The translations under genes and the position numbers were made by a program. Positions 19,230 to 26,563 of a stretch of DNA of 42,960 nucleotides are shown piece by piece (position 1 is the first letter of the stretch; every line of letters starts with the position of its first letter). This DNA comes from an uncultured Oscillatoriales cyanobacterium. Lineage in GTDB: Bacteria > Cyanobacteriota > Cyanobacteriia > Cyanobacteriales > Microcoleaceae. The stretch spans positions 1 to 42,960 of the forward strand of contig CAITND010000013.1 in NCBI GenBank assembly GCA_903893625.1, in the 5' to 3' direction. The notes beneath the pieces are model-generated. The model was not told the origin of the DNA, ran no database searches, and was given only the letters and a program-made list of their open reading frames with translations.

Positions 19230-21932
19230 CTACCGTGCTCGCCACAATTTAATCGTGTTGTCATAACTCCCACTGGCTAACGTCCGACCATCGGGACTGA
19301 ACGCTACAGACACGACAATATGTAAATGTCCGGTGAGAGTGGCAATTTGTCGTTGACTCGGCACATCCCACAATTTGATCGTCCTCTTGCTACTCCCACT
19401 GGCTAATGTCCGACCATCGGGACTTATGGCTACAGAAAAGACAACATCTGAATGTCCGGTGAGAGTGGCAATTTCCCGTTGACTCGGCACATCCCACAAT
19501 TTAATCGTCTTGTCCTTACTCCCACTGGCTAACGTCCGACCATCGGGACTTATGGCTACAGAGCAGACATGATCTGAATGTCCGGTGAGAGTAGCAATTT
19601 CCCGTTGACTCGGCACATCCCACAATTTAATCGTGTCGTCAAAACTCCCACTAGCTAACGTCCGACCATCGGGACTGAACGCTACAGACCAGACATGATC
19701 TGAATGTCCGGTGAGAGTGGCAATTTGTTGTTGACTCGAAACATCCCACAATTTAATCGTCTTGTCCCCATTCCCACTGGCTAACGTCCGACCATCGGGA
19801 CTGAAAGCTACAGACAAGACACCATTTGAATGTCCGGTGAGAATGGCAATTTCCCGTTGACTCGGCACATCCCACAATTTGATTGTGTCCAAACTCCCAC
19901 TGGCTAACGTCCGACCATCGGGACTGAAAGCTACAGACAAGACACCATTTGAATGTCCGGTGAGAATGGCAATTTCCCGTTGACTCGGCACATCCCACAA
20001 TTTAATCGTCTGGTCAGGACTCCCACTGGCTAACGTCCGACCATCGGGACTGAAGGCTACAGATATGACAATATGTGAATGTCCGGTGAGCGTGGTACTC
20101 AGAGCAGCGTTTTGCCAAGAAATATAAGGTGATGGACTAACATATTGGGGTTGCCACAATTTGATCGTATTGTCTTCACCCCCACTGGCTAACATCCAGC
20201 CATTAGGACTGAAGGCTACAGAGCAGACCACCTGTGAATGTCCGGTGAGAGTGGCTATTTCCCGTTGACTCGGCACATCCCACAATTTAATCGTCTCGTC
20301 CCTACTCCCACTCGCTAACGTCCGACCATCAAGGCTGAAGACTACAGACCAGACAGAATATGAATGTCCGATGAGAGTGGCTATTTCCCGTTGACTCGGC
20401 ACATCCCACAATTTAATCGTCTTGTCCCAACTCCCACTGGCTAACGTCCGACCATCGGGACTGAACGCTACAGACCAGACAGAATATGAATGTCCGGTGA
20501 GAGTGGCAATTTCCCGTTGACTCGCAACATCCCACAATTTAATCGTCTTATCCTTACTCCCACTGGCTAACGTCCGACCATCGGGACTGAAGGCTACAGA
20601 CATGACACGATCTGAATGTCCGGTGAGAGTAGCAATTTCCCGTTGAATCAGAACATCCCACAATTTAATCGTCTTATCCCAACTCCCACTAGCTAACATC
20701 AGACCATCAGGACTGAACGCTACAGACACGACAATATGTGAATGTCCGGTGAGCGTGGCAATTTCCCGTTGACTCGCAACATCCCACAATTTGATTGTGT
20801 CCAAACTCCCACTGGCTAACATCTGACCATCGGGACTGAAGGCTACAGAGATGACACGATCTGAATGTCCGGTGAGAGTGGTAATTGGTCGTTGACTATC
20901 AACATCCCACAATTTGATCGTCTGGTCACAACTCCCACTGGCTAACGTCCGATTATCAAGGCTGAAGGCTACAGACCTGACAATATGTGAATGTCCGGTG
21001 AGCGTGGTAATCAAAGCAGTGTTTTGCCAGGAAATATGCGGTGAGAAACTTTGTAAATCCTGCAACACTTGATCAGCAGAAGAATAACGATCTCCAATAT
21101 CTTTTTTTAATAGCTGATCAAGAACTTTATTGAATTCTGGACTAAGATTTTGCTTGATATATTTTTGCCAATTTGTCGTCCAACTGTAACCGTCATCTAA
21201 CCATAATTCCAGAGGTGAAATTTTAGTTAATAGATAAAAACAAGTCACCCCTAAACTATATAAATCACTAGCGGGGTAAGCTTCCCCCCCTTGCATTTGT
21301 TCCCGACTTGCATATCCATCAGAACCAACACGGGTTCCGATTTGTGTATAGATTACCGTTGCGGATAAATCTTTCGCTACCCCAAAATCAATTAACACAT
21401 ATTCCCCATTCCGACGACGCATAATATTATCGGGTTTGAGGTCACGGTGAATCACCTTTTGCTGGTGAATAAATTTGAGAACAGGTAACAAACTGGTTAA
21501 TAATTCCTTAACTTGCTGTTCTGTCCAAACCCCTTGTTTTTGTAAAATTTTATCTAAAGTTTCCCCTTCAATATATTGCTGAATTAAATAGAGTTGATTA
21601 TTTTCCGAGAAATAGGCTGATAACGCCGGAATTTGCGAATGGTGTCCCAGTTGTTGTAGTTGTTTTGCTTCTCGTTCAAATAATTCTAAGGCTTTTTGTA
21701 GTCCTGCTGTTCCTTGTATCATGGGAACAAACTGTTTAACTACACATTTTTCATCCAGTTTATCCCGATCTTCGGCTAAATAAGTCCGACCAAACCCCCC
21801 TTGTCCTAACAGTTTGATCATGCGAAACCGTCCCCGCAGCAAGTCGGGTATGGGGACACCGCAGCTTTGACAGTAAACCGTATTATCGGGGTTGTCTGGG
21901 TTCGGACATTGGGGGTTAATGCAGCATTTCAT
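19230..21932 (-). CDS. Ser/Thr protein kinase with 14 WD40 repeats
   Basis: With the ATG at 21932 the protein has 900 residues. A small zinc ribbon (C4, C9, C21, C24) leads, then a Hanks-type kinase domain (34-295): Gly loop GQGGFG (43-48), K66, catalytic HRDLKPDN (162-169), DFG (182-184). All key residues are present, so it should be active. From 309 to the end there are 14 WD40 repeats of about 42 residues, which fit two seven-bladed propellers. The propellers are separated by a linker (PQYVSPSPYISWQNAAL) that copies the one before the first propeller. Repeats are nearly identical in DNA, differing mostly at a few surface positions after GHS and around GSxDx. The longer frame up to 22064 is rejected: its first residues are translated from a dispersed repeat. 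Kinase-WD40 fusions of this type are common signalling proteins in filamentous cyanobacteria; the ligand is unknown. Confidence 0.92.
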   Translation of the reverse strand: MKCCINPQCPNPDNPDNTVYCQSCGVPIPDLLRGRFRMIKLLGQGGFGRTYLAEDRDKLDEKCVVKQFVPMIQGTAGLQKALELFEREAKQLQQLGHHSQIPALSAYFSENNQLYLIQQYIEGETLDKILQKQGVWTEQQVKELLTSLLPVLKFIHQQKVIHRDLKPDNIMRRRNGEYVLIDFGVAKDLSATVIYTQIGTRVGSDGYASREQMQGGEAYPASDLYSLGVTCFYLLTKISPLELWLDDGYSWTTNWQKYIKQNLSPEFNKVLDQLLKKDIGDRYSSADQVLQDLQSFSPHISWQNTALITTLTGHSHIVRSVAFSLDNRTLASGSCDQTIKLWDVDSQRPITTLTGHSDRVISVAFSPDGQMLASGSLDTIKLWDVASQREIATLTGHSHIVVSVAFSPDGLMLASGSWDKTIKLWDVLIQREIATLTGHSDRVMSVAFSPDGRTLASGSKDKTIKLWDVASQREIATLTGHSYSVWSVAFSPDGRTLASGSWDKTIKLWDVPSQREIATLIGHSYSVWSVVFSLDGRTLASGSRDETIKLWDVPSQREIATLTGHSQVVCSVAFSPNGWMLASGGEDNTIKLWQPQYVSPSPYISWQNAALSTTLTGHSHIVISVAFSPDGRTLASGSPDQTIKLWDVPSQREIAILTGHSNGVLSVAFSPDGRTLASGSLDTIKLWDVPSQREIAILTGHSNGVLSVAFSPDGRTLASGNGDKTIKLWDVSSQQQIATLTGHSDHVWSVAFSPDGRTLASGSFDDTIKLWDVPSQREIATLTGHSDHVCSVAISPDGRTLASGSKDKTIKLWDVPSQREIATLTGHSDVVFSVAISPDGRTLASGSSKRTIKLWDVPSQRQIATLTGHLHIVVSVAFSPDGRTLASGSYDNTIKLWRAR

Positions 21933-22050
21933 TATCGTAGAGGGATAAAATTGTACTGGGATTTTATTTAATTTTATACAAACCCTACAATTAATTTTAG
22001 CGGATTTATACAATAATGACAAAAAAATTAGCCAAAAAATAGCTATTTCT

Positions 22051-22077
22051 GTCATTCTGAGCACAGCGAAGAATCTC
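22051..22077. repeat. dispersed REP-like sequence (CATTCTGAGC...GCGAAGAATC)
   Basis: GTCATTCTGAGCACAGCGAAGAATCTC is a motif I know as a widespread repetitive extragenic sequence; the arms GATTC/GAATC-type and the AGCG centre give it weak hairpin potential. It lies about 120 bp before the kinase gene start and explains the spurious N-terminal extension of that frame. Confidence 0.5.
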
Positions 22078-22229
22078 TACTATCTCTCAAAATTCCACAG
22101 AGATACTTCATAATCTTAGCATTAAATCAGATAAAAATTGATCAGGAGTTTGATTAATTTATGATTATTAACAATAATTAGGTTAAGGATAAGGAAGTAA
22201 ATTGATTTCAGGGATAAAGCGATAATCAC

Positions 22230-22448
22230 TTAACTCCAATCCTTCTCTCTAATATTTTTAACCCATTTACTGCTATTTTCCATGTCTTTTCTATCAGACC
22301 ACATCCCAACAAAAGGTTCTTCTTTTAATGAAGTTAATACTTCTTCTGAAAAAGTAATAGGGATAATTTTTGTTTGTAAAATTTGTCTTTCTTCTGGAGT
22401 TAAATTATTAATAATTTTAGCAAGAGAATCAACTAATTGTAAGTTCAT
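22230..22448 (-). CDS. antitoxin-like small protein (orphan VapB-type)
   Basis: A 72-residue acidic/basic mixed protein. The segment FVGMWSDRKDMENSSKWVKN followed by an Arg/Lys and a final Trp is, from memory, characteristic of small cyanobacterial antitoxins that pair with PIN-domain toxins: the C-terminal GMW-DR-DM-SS-WV pattern is the toxin-binding tail. The N-terminal helix (LAKIINNLTPEERQIL) may mediate dimerisation. Here it lies 29 bp downstream of a PIN gene that already has its own upstream antitoxin, and no intact toxin follows it. After its stop a short open stretch (to about 22170) might be the remnant of a lost partner, but this is weak. It could neutralise the neighbouring PIN protein or a distant one. 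Another function is possible. Confidence 0.6.
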   Translation of the reverse strand: MNLQLVDSLAKIINNLTPEERQILQTKIIPITFSEEVLTSLKEEPFVGMWSDRKDMENSSKWVKNIREKDWS

Positions 22449-22477
22449 AAAACACTCCTTTAGATTTTGGACTGAGT

Positions 22478-22888
22478 TTAACTAGCAAGAAAAATAACTT
22501 TTATTTCTGTTACTCGATGTAAGGGTTTAGTTGTCTTTTCTGTAGTAATAAATTCATCAGCATTGACTGAAATAGCAGCAGCAACTTGTAAAGCATCTAA
22601 AGCATTTAATCCATATTTTGTGGCTAATTCTTCTGCTAAATTGACAATGGTATCTAAATCACTGGCCCAAATAGCACAACTAGCAAAAAAAGTTTCATAG
22701 AAATTAACTTCGTCTTGCTGTTTATGATATTTGGCTTTAGTTAAAATTTCTAATCTGACAAAAGAGCTAGAACAAAATTGTCGCTGTTTACTATCTAAAA
22801 TTGAGGTAGCTTTTAAGGATACTATATCAGTCCCCCTAGCAGCAGCAATTAAAACTCCAGAATCTAAATAAGTTAGAATAATTGTCAT
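22478..22888 (-). CDS. PIN-domain toxin (VapC-like ribonuclease)
   Basis: A 136-residue PIN-fold protein. The four acidic positions expected for Mg2+-dependent RNA cleavage are visible: D9 (TYLDSGVLI), E47 (VRLEILTK), D98 (NALDALQVAAA) and D111 (ADEFITTE). Length and motif order fit VapC-family toxins of type II toxin-antitoxin systems. Its start codon overlaps the stop of the upstream gene by 4 bp (ATGA), the usual sign of translational coupling with an antitoxin. The RNA target cannot be predicted. The catalytic residues look intact, so the toxin is probably functional. Confidence 0.85.
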   Translation of the reverse strand: MTIILTYLDSGVLIAAARGTDIVSLKATSILDSKQRQFCSSSFVRLEILTKAKYHKQQDEVNFYETFFASCAIWASDLDTIVNLAEELATKYGLNALDALQVAAAISVNADEFITTEKTTKPLHRVTEIKVIFLAS

Positions 22889-23151
22889 CTATTTTTATTT
22901 CTAATTTCATCTAACTCAGCTTCGATATCATCCAAATCTAATAATTTAGTATTGGGATCTTTAATTATTTTTTGTCTGATTTCCCAAAGTTTTTTACCTA
23001 ATTCGGTTTGAGGTTGGTAAACAAGTTCAGTAGTTTCAGATAATTTTTCTTCTGGCTTTTCTTGGTCAATAGCATCTATAAAAGCTAAAACCCTTTCTTG
23101 ATCTTCTAATTTTAATTTTTGCCATTTATTGAGTAGTAATTGTTCATTCAT
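22885..23151 (-). CDS. probable antitoxin of the PIN toxin
   Basis: An 88-residue, highly charged protein, rich in Glu and Lys, with a helical N-terminus (LLNKWQKLKLEDQERVLAFID) and an acidic C-terminal segment (LLDLDDIEAELDEIRNK) that probably wraps around the toxin. Cyanobacterial antitoxins with this layout are common directly before PIN genes. The 4-bp overlap with the toxin start supports the pairing. No classical AbrB or ribbon-helix-helix motif is obvious, so whether it binds its own promoter is unclear. The region upstream (23152-23230) is short and AT-rich and would have to hold the promoter. Confidence 0.75.
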   Translation of the reverse strand: MNEQLLLNKWQKLKLEDQERVLAFIDAIDQEKPEEKLSETTELVYQPQTELGKKLWEIRQKIIKDPNTKLLDLDDIEAELDEIRNKNR

Positions 23152-23230
23152 TTTGTTTTCTCCATTAAATTATATTTAAAAAAATTCCGAAATAGGCTAC
23201 AGATGGACAAGCAGGATGACTGTTATACAA

Positions 23231-23503
23231 TTATGTTATATTAGTTAAGTTGGAGTCAATTAGCTGTTGAAATTCCTCTAAATAATTAACGCTTATTGTT
23301 TGTAAATGGAGTTGCTTTAATACCGTCATATCATCAAGTTGCTTGAGGGTTTGAATTAATCTTTCTGGTAAAGTCCCAAAGCGAATTTCGAGTAAATCAA
23401 AAATGTTTTGTTGAGAATTTTCTTTAGCTCCTCTTGCTAAAGCGCGTCTTTCAATATTAGTTAATAAAGGCATAGTCCTTTCCTCCTGATATTGCGTTAA
23501 TTT
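23231..23503 (-). pseudogene. third copy: DUF4351-like C-terminal domain of an Rpn-type nuclease, with own start
   Basis: From ATG 23473 this encodes 80 residues: MPLLTNIERRALARGAKENS followed by a helical DUF4351-like region. Only the ribosome binding site and this short frame are kept; similarity to the two neighbouring copies begins about 30 bp before the ATG. The site AGGAGG stands 8 bases before the ATG. The sequence is about 90 percent identical to the copy at 23548. I call it a fragment because the nuclease part is absent, but it is an intact, well-started small gene and may be expressed. A CAGGCA/TGCCTG hairpin (23520-23534) separates it from the next copy. Confidence 0.65.
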
Positions 23504-23547
23504 TTACTCCCAGGAGAAACAGGCAGGATGCCTGTCCCACTGTTGAC

Positions 23548-23973
23548 TTAATTTCTATTAGTTAAGTTGGAGTCAATTAGCTGTTGAAACTCCGTTAGGG
23601 AATTAACACTTATTGTTTGTAAATGTAGTTGCTTTAACACTGTCATATCATCAATTTGCTTGAGGGTTTGAATTAAACTTTCTGGTAAAGTCCCAAAGCG
23701 AATTTCGAGTAAATCAAAAATGTTTTGTTGAGAATTTTCTTTAGCCCCTCTTGCTAAAGCGCGTCTTTCGATATTAGTTAATAAGGGCATAGTCCTTTCC
23801 TCCTGATACTGCGTTAATTTTTCCTCAAAACTGAATTGTAATTCTTCGGGTAAAGCCATCATTAAGTCAATGACTTTATATAAATCAGCAATGTCTTGGC
23901 GATTATAACCCTTGTCGTAAAACAACCGGGTTAAATTCCATTTCCATTGCTCCCTTTCCGTTAAATTGCTAGT
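23548..23973 (-). pseudogene. second copy: C-terminal half of an Rpn-type nuclease
   Basis: Similarity to the first copy starts at TSNLTEREQWKWNL (23973) and runs to the stop at 23548. A frame from 23925 would give 125 residues, but the internal ATG at 23790, preceded by AGGAGG at 8 bases, gives an 80-residue protein of the same length and start as in the other two copies. The sequence contains the transposase/nuclease-family middle segment (YNRQDIADLYKVIDLMMALP) and the DUF4351-like end. The whole PD-(D/E)XK nuclease domain is missing, so no catalytic function is expected. It begins 5 bp after the first copy ends, which marks it as a tandem partial duplication. Confidence 0.7.
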
Positions 23974-23977
23974 TGAA

Positions 23978-24827
23978 TTAATTTCTATTAGTTAAGTTAG
24001 AGCTAATTAGCTGTTGAAATTCCTCTAAAGAATTAACGCTAATACTGGGCAAAAGTAAATTTTCTAGTAAAGATATATCATCAATTTGATTGATGGTTTT
24101 GACCATAAGTTCAGGAATATTATCAAATCTGTTTTGTAGAATTTTGATAATGTTTTGTTGGCAATTTTCTTTAGCCCCTCTTGCTAAAGCACGTCTTTCG
24201 ATATTAGTTAATAAAGGCATAGTCCTTTCCTCCTGATATTGCGTTAATTTTTCCTCAAAACTGAATTGTAATGCTTCCGGTAAAGCCATCATTAAATCAA
24301 TGACTTTATATAAATCAGCGATTTCCTGGCGGTTATAACCTTTTTCGTAAAACAACCGGGTTAAATTCCATTTCCATTGCTCCCTTTCCGTTAAATTGCT
24401 AGTGGTAGCTTTGGTTTTTAAGTGTGCCATTACTACTATAGCAAAAAGATTGTGACTTTGGGTTAAGTCCTCCCATTGATAATCTAAGAGTTTGACAATG
24501 CTAAATTTAATTTTAACTTCACTCTCTCCTAAACCATATTGATAGGAATTTGGTCGCCAAGATTTGCTTTCATCTCCTAGGATAGCTAAACTGATTACAG
24601 GTTTATGATACAGGTCAAACGCTCGATAGTTATAGATAAACATTCTTTGGGAAAATCCTTGATCATGCGGCGGTGATTTGCTCTAATTCTTTATCCAAAG
24701 AAATCGGGGGTTTAGTCCAGTCAATTTGTTGATGAATTTCTGGATAAAAAAACGTTAGGAATGACTCGAAATAGTCTCCTATTGCTTCTTTCCAGGTTTC
24801 ATCATAATTAGCAGTGATTTCAGTCAT
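23978..24827 (-). pseudogene. Rpn-family PD-(D/E)XK nuclease/putative transposase, catalytic core deleted
   Basis: The N-terminal piece (ATG 24827, 54 residues to TGA 24663) has the family start: YDETWKEAIGDYFESFLTFF, PEIHQQIDWTK, LDKELEQI. It then breaks, and the frame resumes, shifted by one base, at FSQRMFIYNYRAFDLY and continues to 23978 with the rest of the family sequence and a DUF4351-like end. About 40 residues are lost at the junction, from memory those holding the E-x-Q (HIEVQSQ-type) catalytic motif. The gene is therefore a nuclease-dead remnant. An internal ATG at 24220 with AGGAGG 8 bases upstream would still give an intact 80-residue C-terminal protein. A frame from ATG 24643 could give 221 residues without the nuclease core. 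Confidence 0.8.
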
Positions 24828-24877
24828 AATTACTGATTTACTCTAGTTTATTTTATGATCAGGTTGAAACTTTACCT

Positions 24878-25867
24878 TTAACCACTCGCATGAATTCCCC
24901 TTTCTTTTAACTTCTGCATAAAGAATTCTTCTAAGGTTAATCGAGATAAATTTAAACTGAATAGTTGACCATTCATTTCTCTTAATAGTATAAAAAATGC
25001 TTCTGGATCACTTTTTAAATGTCCTTCCCAATAATCTTGATCAATTTCTAAATCCGATATCCAATTTTGCAGTATGTTCACATCCCCTCCTTTTCCTTTA
25101 ACGGCGTAGGTTTGAGTTGTTCCTAATAAATCATCCAACGAACCCATGCTAATTAATTCACCTTCTGCTAAAATAGCAATGCGATCGCAAATTTTTTCCA
25201 CATCCGATAAAACATGACTATTAAAAAAAACAGTTTTATTCTGTGCTTTTAAAGACAGAATAATTTCCCGAATTTGATACCGTCCCATCGGATCTAGTCC
25301 TGACATCGGTTCATCTAAAAACACTACTTCAGGATCATTAATTAACGCTTGCGCCATTCCCACCCGTTGTAACATTCCCTTAGAATATTGACGCATTTGC
25401 TTTTTAATCGCGGCGGTTTTTGCTAATCCGACTAAATCTAATAACTGGGGAATGCGTTGACGTTGAATTGATTTTGGAATTTGAAACAGTCCGGCGGCAA
25501 ATTCTAAAAATTCCCATCCCGTGAGATGATCATAAAAATAGGGATTTTCGGGTAAATATCCCACTCGCTGTTTAACTAGGCGATCACCAATGGGTTTACC
25601 TAATAATAACCCTGATCCTGAAGTGGGACGCACAATGCCTAATAACGTTTTTAATAAGGTGGTTTTCCCCGCTCCATTTTGTCCTAATAAACCAAAGGTT
25701 TCCCCAGCATGAATGGTTAAGGTACAGTTTTTTAAGGATTCAATCTTTTGATTCATCCAAAAACCCGTGCGATAAAATTTCCCCAAGTTCTGCGTTTCTA
25801 CCACAGGGTTTAAGGGGGAAATTGAAGCGGAATCTTTGACCTCGATAGCGGAATCCATAAGCGTCAC
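24878..25867 (-). CDS. ABC transporter ATP-binding protein
   Basis: A 329-residue ATPase subunit. Walker A GQNGAGKT (62-69), Walker B VVFLDEP (181-187), D-loop SGLD and H-loop (NSHVLSD) are intact; the signature is YSKGM rather than LSGGQ, a variant typical of the CcmA/NatA-like export branch. A C-terminal domain of about 90 residues follows the H-loop, as in drug- or lipid-type exporters. No membrane subunit lies on either side, so the permease must be encoded elsewhere. The start overlaps the stop of the upstream CoA-binding gene by 4 bp (ATGA), indicating co-transcription. The substrate cannot be inferred. Confidence 0.88.
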   Translation of the reverse strand: MTLMDSAIEVKDSASISPLNPVVETQNLGKFYRTGFWMNQKIESLKNCTLTIHAGETFGLLGQNGAGKTTLLKTLLGIVRPTSGSGLLLGKPIGDRLVKQRVGYLPENPYFYDHLTGWEFLEFAAGLFQIPKSIQRQRIPQLLDLVGLAKTAAIKKQMRQYSKGMLQRVGMAQALINDPEVVFLDEPMSGLDPMGRYQIREIILSLKAQNKTVFFNSHVLSDVEKICDRIAILAEGELISMGSLDDLLGTTQTYAVKGKGGDVNILQNWISDLEIDQDYWEGHLKSDPEAFFILLREMNGQLFSLNLSRLTLEEFFMQKLKERGIHASG

Positions 25868-26295
25868 GGATGAGTTAAAATATTTAAGCGGTTATACTCT
25901 ATTTTAATACAACAATTCATGGCAATATTCAACCCGGCAGTTAAAGCCATGTCCGTCGCTTGCTGATCAAAAATCCCAATTTGCGCCCAAACGGTTTTTG
26001 CCTGAACTGCGATCGCTTCTTCTACAATTTCAACTAAAAATTCAGAACGGCGAAACACATTTACAATATCAATTGCTTCGGGAATTGCTGTTAAATTCGG
26101 ATAACAAATTTGACCATAAATTTCTGTGAAAGCCGGATTAACCGGATAAACTCGATAACCTACGTTTCGCAAAAATTGCCCGACTTGATAACTCGCCCGA
26201 TCCGGTTTATTGGAATATCCCACAAGAGCAATCACTTTCCCTTGGGTCAAAACCTCCCGCATCGCTGTATCGTCTTGGTTGAGATTAATCGACAT
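25864..26295 (-). CDS. CoA-binding domain protein (YccU family)
   Basis: A 143-residue protein with a Rossmann-like CoA_binding_2 fold: the VIALVGYSNKPDRASYQVGQF N-terminal nucleotide-loop region (about 17-37), YRVYPVNPAF, and IDIVNVFRR then VWAQIGIFD. The family resembles the CoA-binding domain of succinyl-CoA synthetase alpha subunits, but free-standing members have no assigned reaction. It overlaps the ABC ATPase gene by 4 bp and is translated first. The coupling may be incidental or may point to a metabolic control of the transporter; neither can be shown from sequence. Confidence 0.85.
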   Translation of the reverse strand: MSINLNQDDTAMREVLTQGKVIALVGYSNKPDRASYQVGQFLRNVGYRVYPVNPAFTEIYGQICYPNLTAIPEAIDIVNVFRRSEFLVEIVEEAIAVQAKTVWAQIGIFDQQATDMALTAGLNIAMNCCIKIEYNRLNILTHP

Positions 26296-26496
26296 AGTTG
26301 AGATAGATCAGGGGTAACTGTATTGTACCTGATGGTCTAATTGTTGCCATTTAGTTAAGTTTTTCTAATTTATTCTTCTGAATGGTTTTATTCTTTAAAA
26401 GATTGTTATGAAATCTGGATATTTGACTAAGGATTTTTCTCAATTTGTCGAACTCACGTTACGTTAATTAACGAAAAATAGCGATCGCACCTTCCT

Positions 26497-26529
26497 AGAA
26501 ACCGGGTTTCTGTTAGAAACCTGGTTTCT
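26497..26529. repeat. two adjacent copies of the AGAAACCNGGTTTCT palindrome
   Basis: AGAAACCGGGTTTCT (26497-26511) and AGAAACCTGGTTTCT (26515-26529) lie 35 bp downstream of the TPR gene's stop (minus strand) with a HIP1 site just before them. They could form tandem hairpins at the 3' end of that transcript. Confidence 0.75.
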
Positions 26530-26563
26530 AAACGTCTCGATTAACCTGTTCCTAACTTAACTC

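Noticed and set aside
19753-19998. 81-residue minus-strand frame with repeated Cys-rich sequence
   Set aside because: It is a shifted reading of two WD40 repeats; its internal repetition only mirrors the repeat DNA.
21933-22064. N-terminal extension of the WD40 kinase (44 extra residues with a hydrophobic stretch)
   Set aside because: It begins inside a dispersed REP-like repeat (22051-22077) and precedes the zinc-ribbon start MKCCINPQCP that is usual for this kinase group. The hydrophobic stretch comes from AT-rich noncoding DNA.
22140-22229. Short open stretch after the orphan antitoxin that could be a toxin remnant
   Set aside because: Only about 20 codons are open (ending in a sequence like SDYRFIPEINLLPYP), too few to assign to any family.
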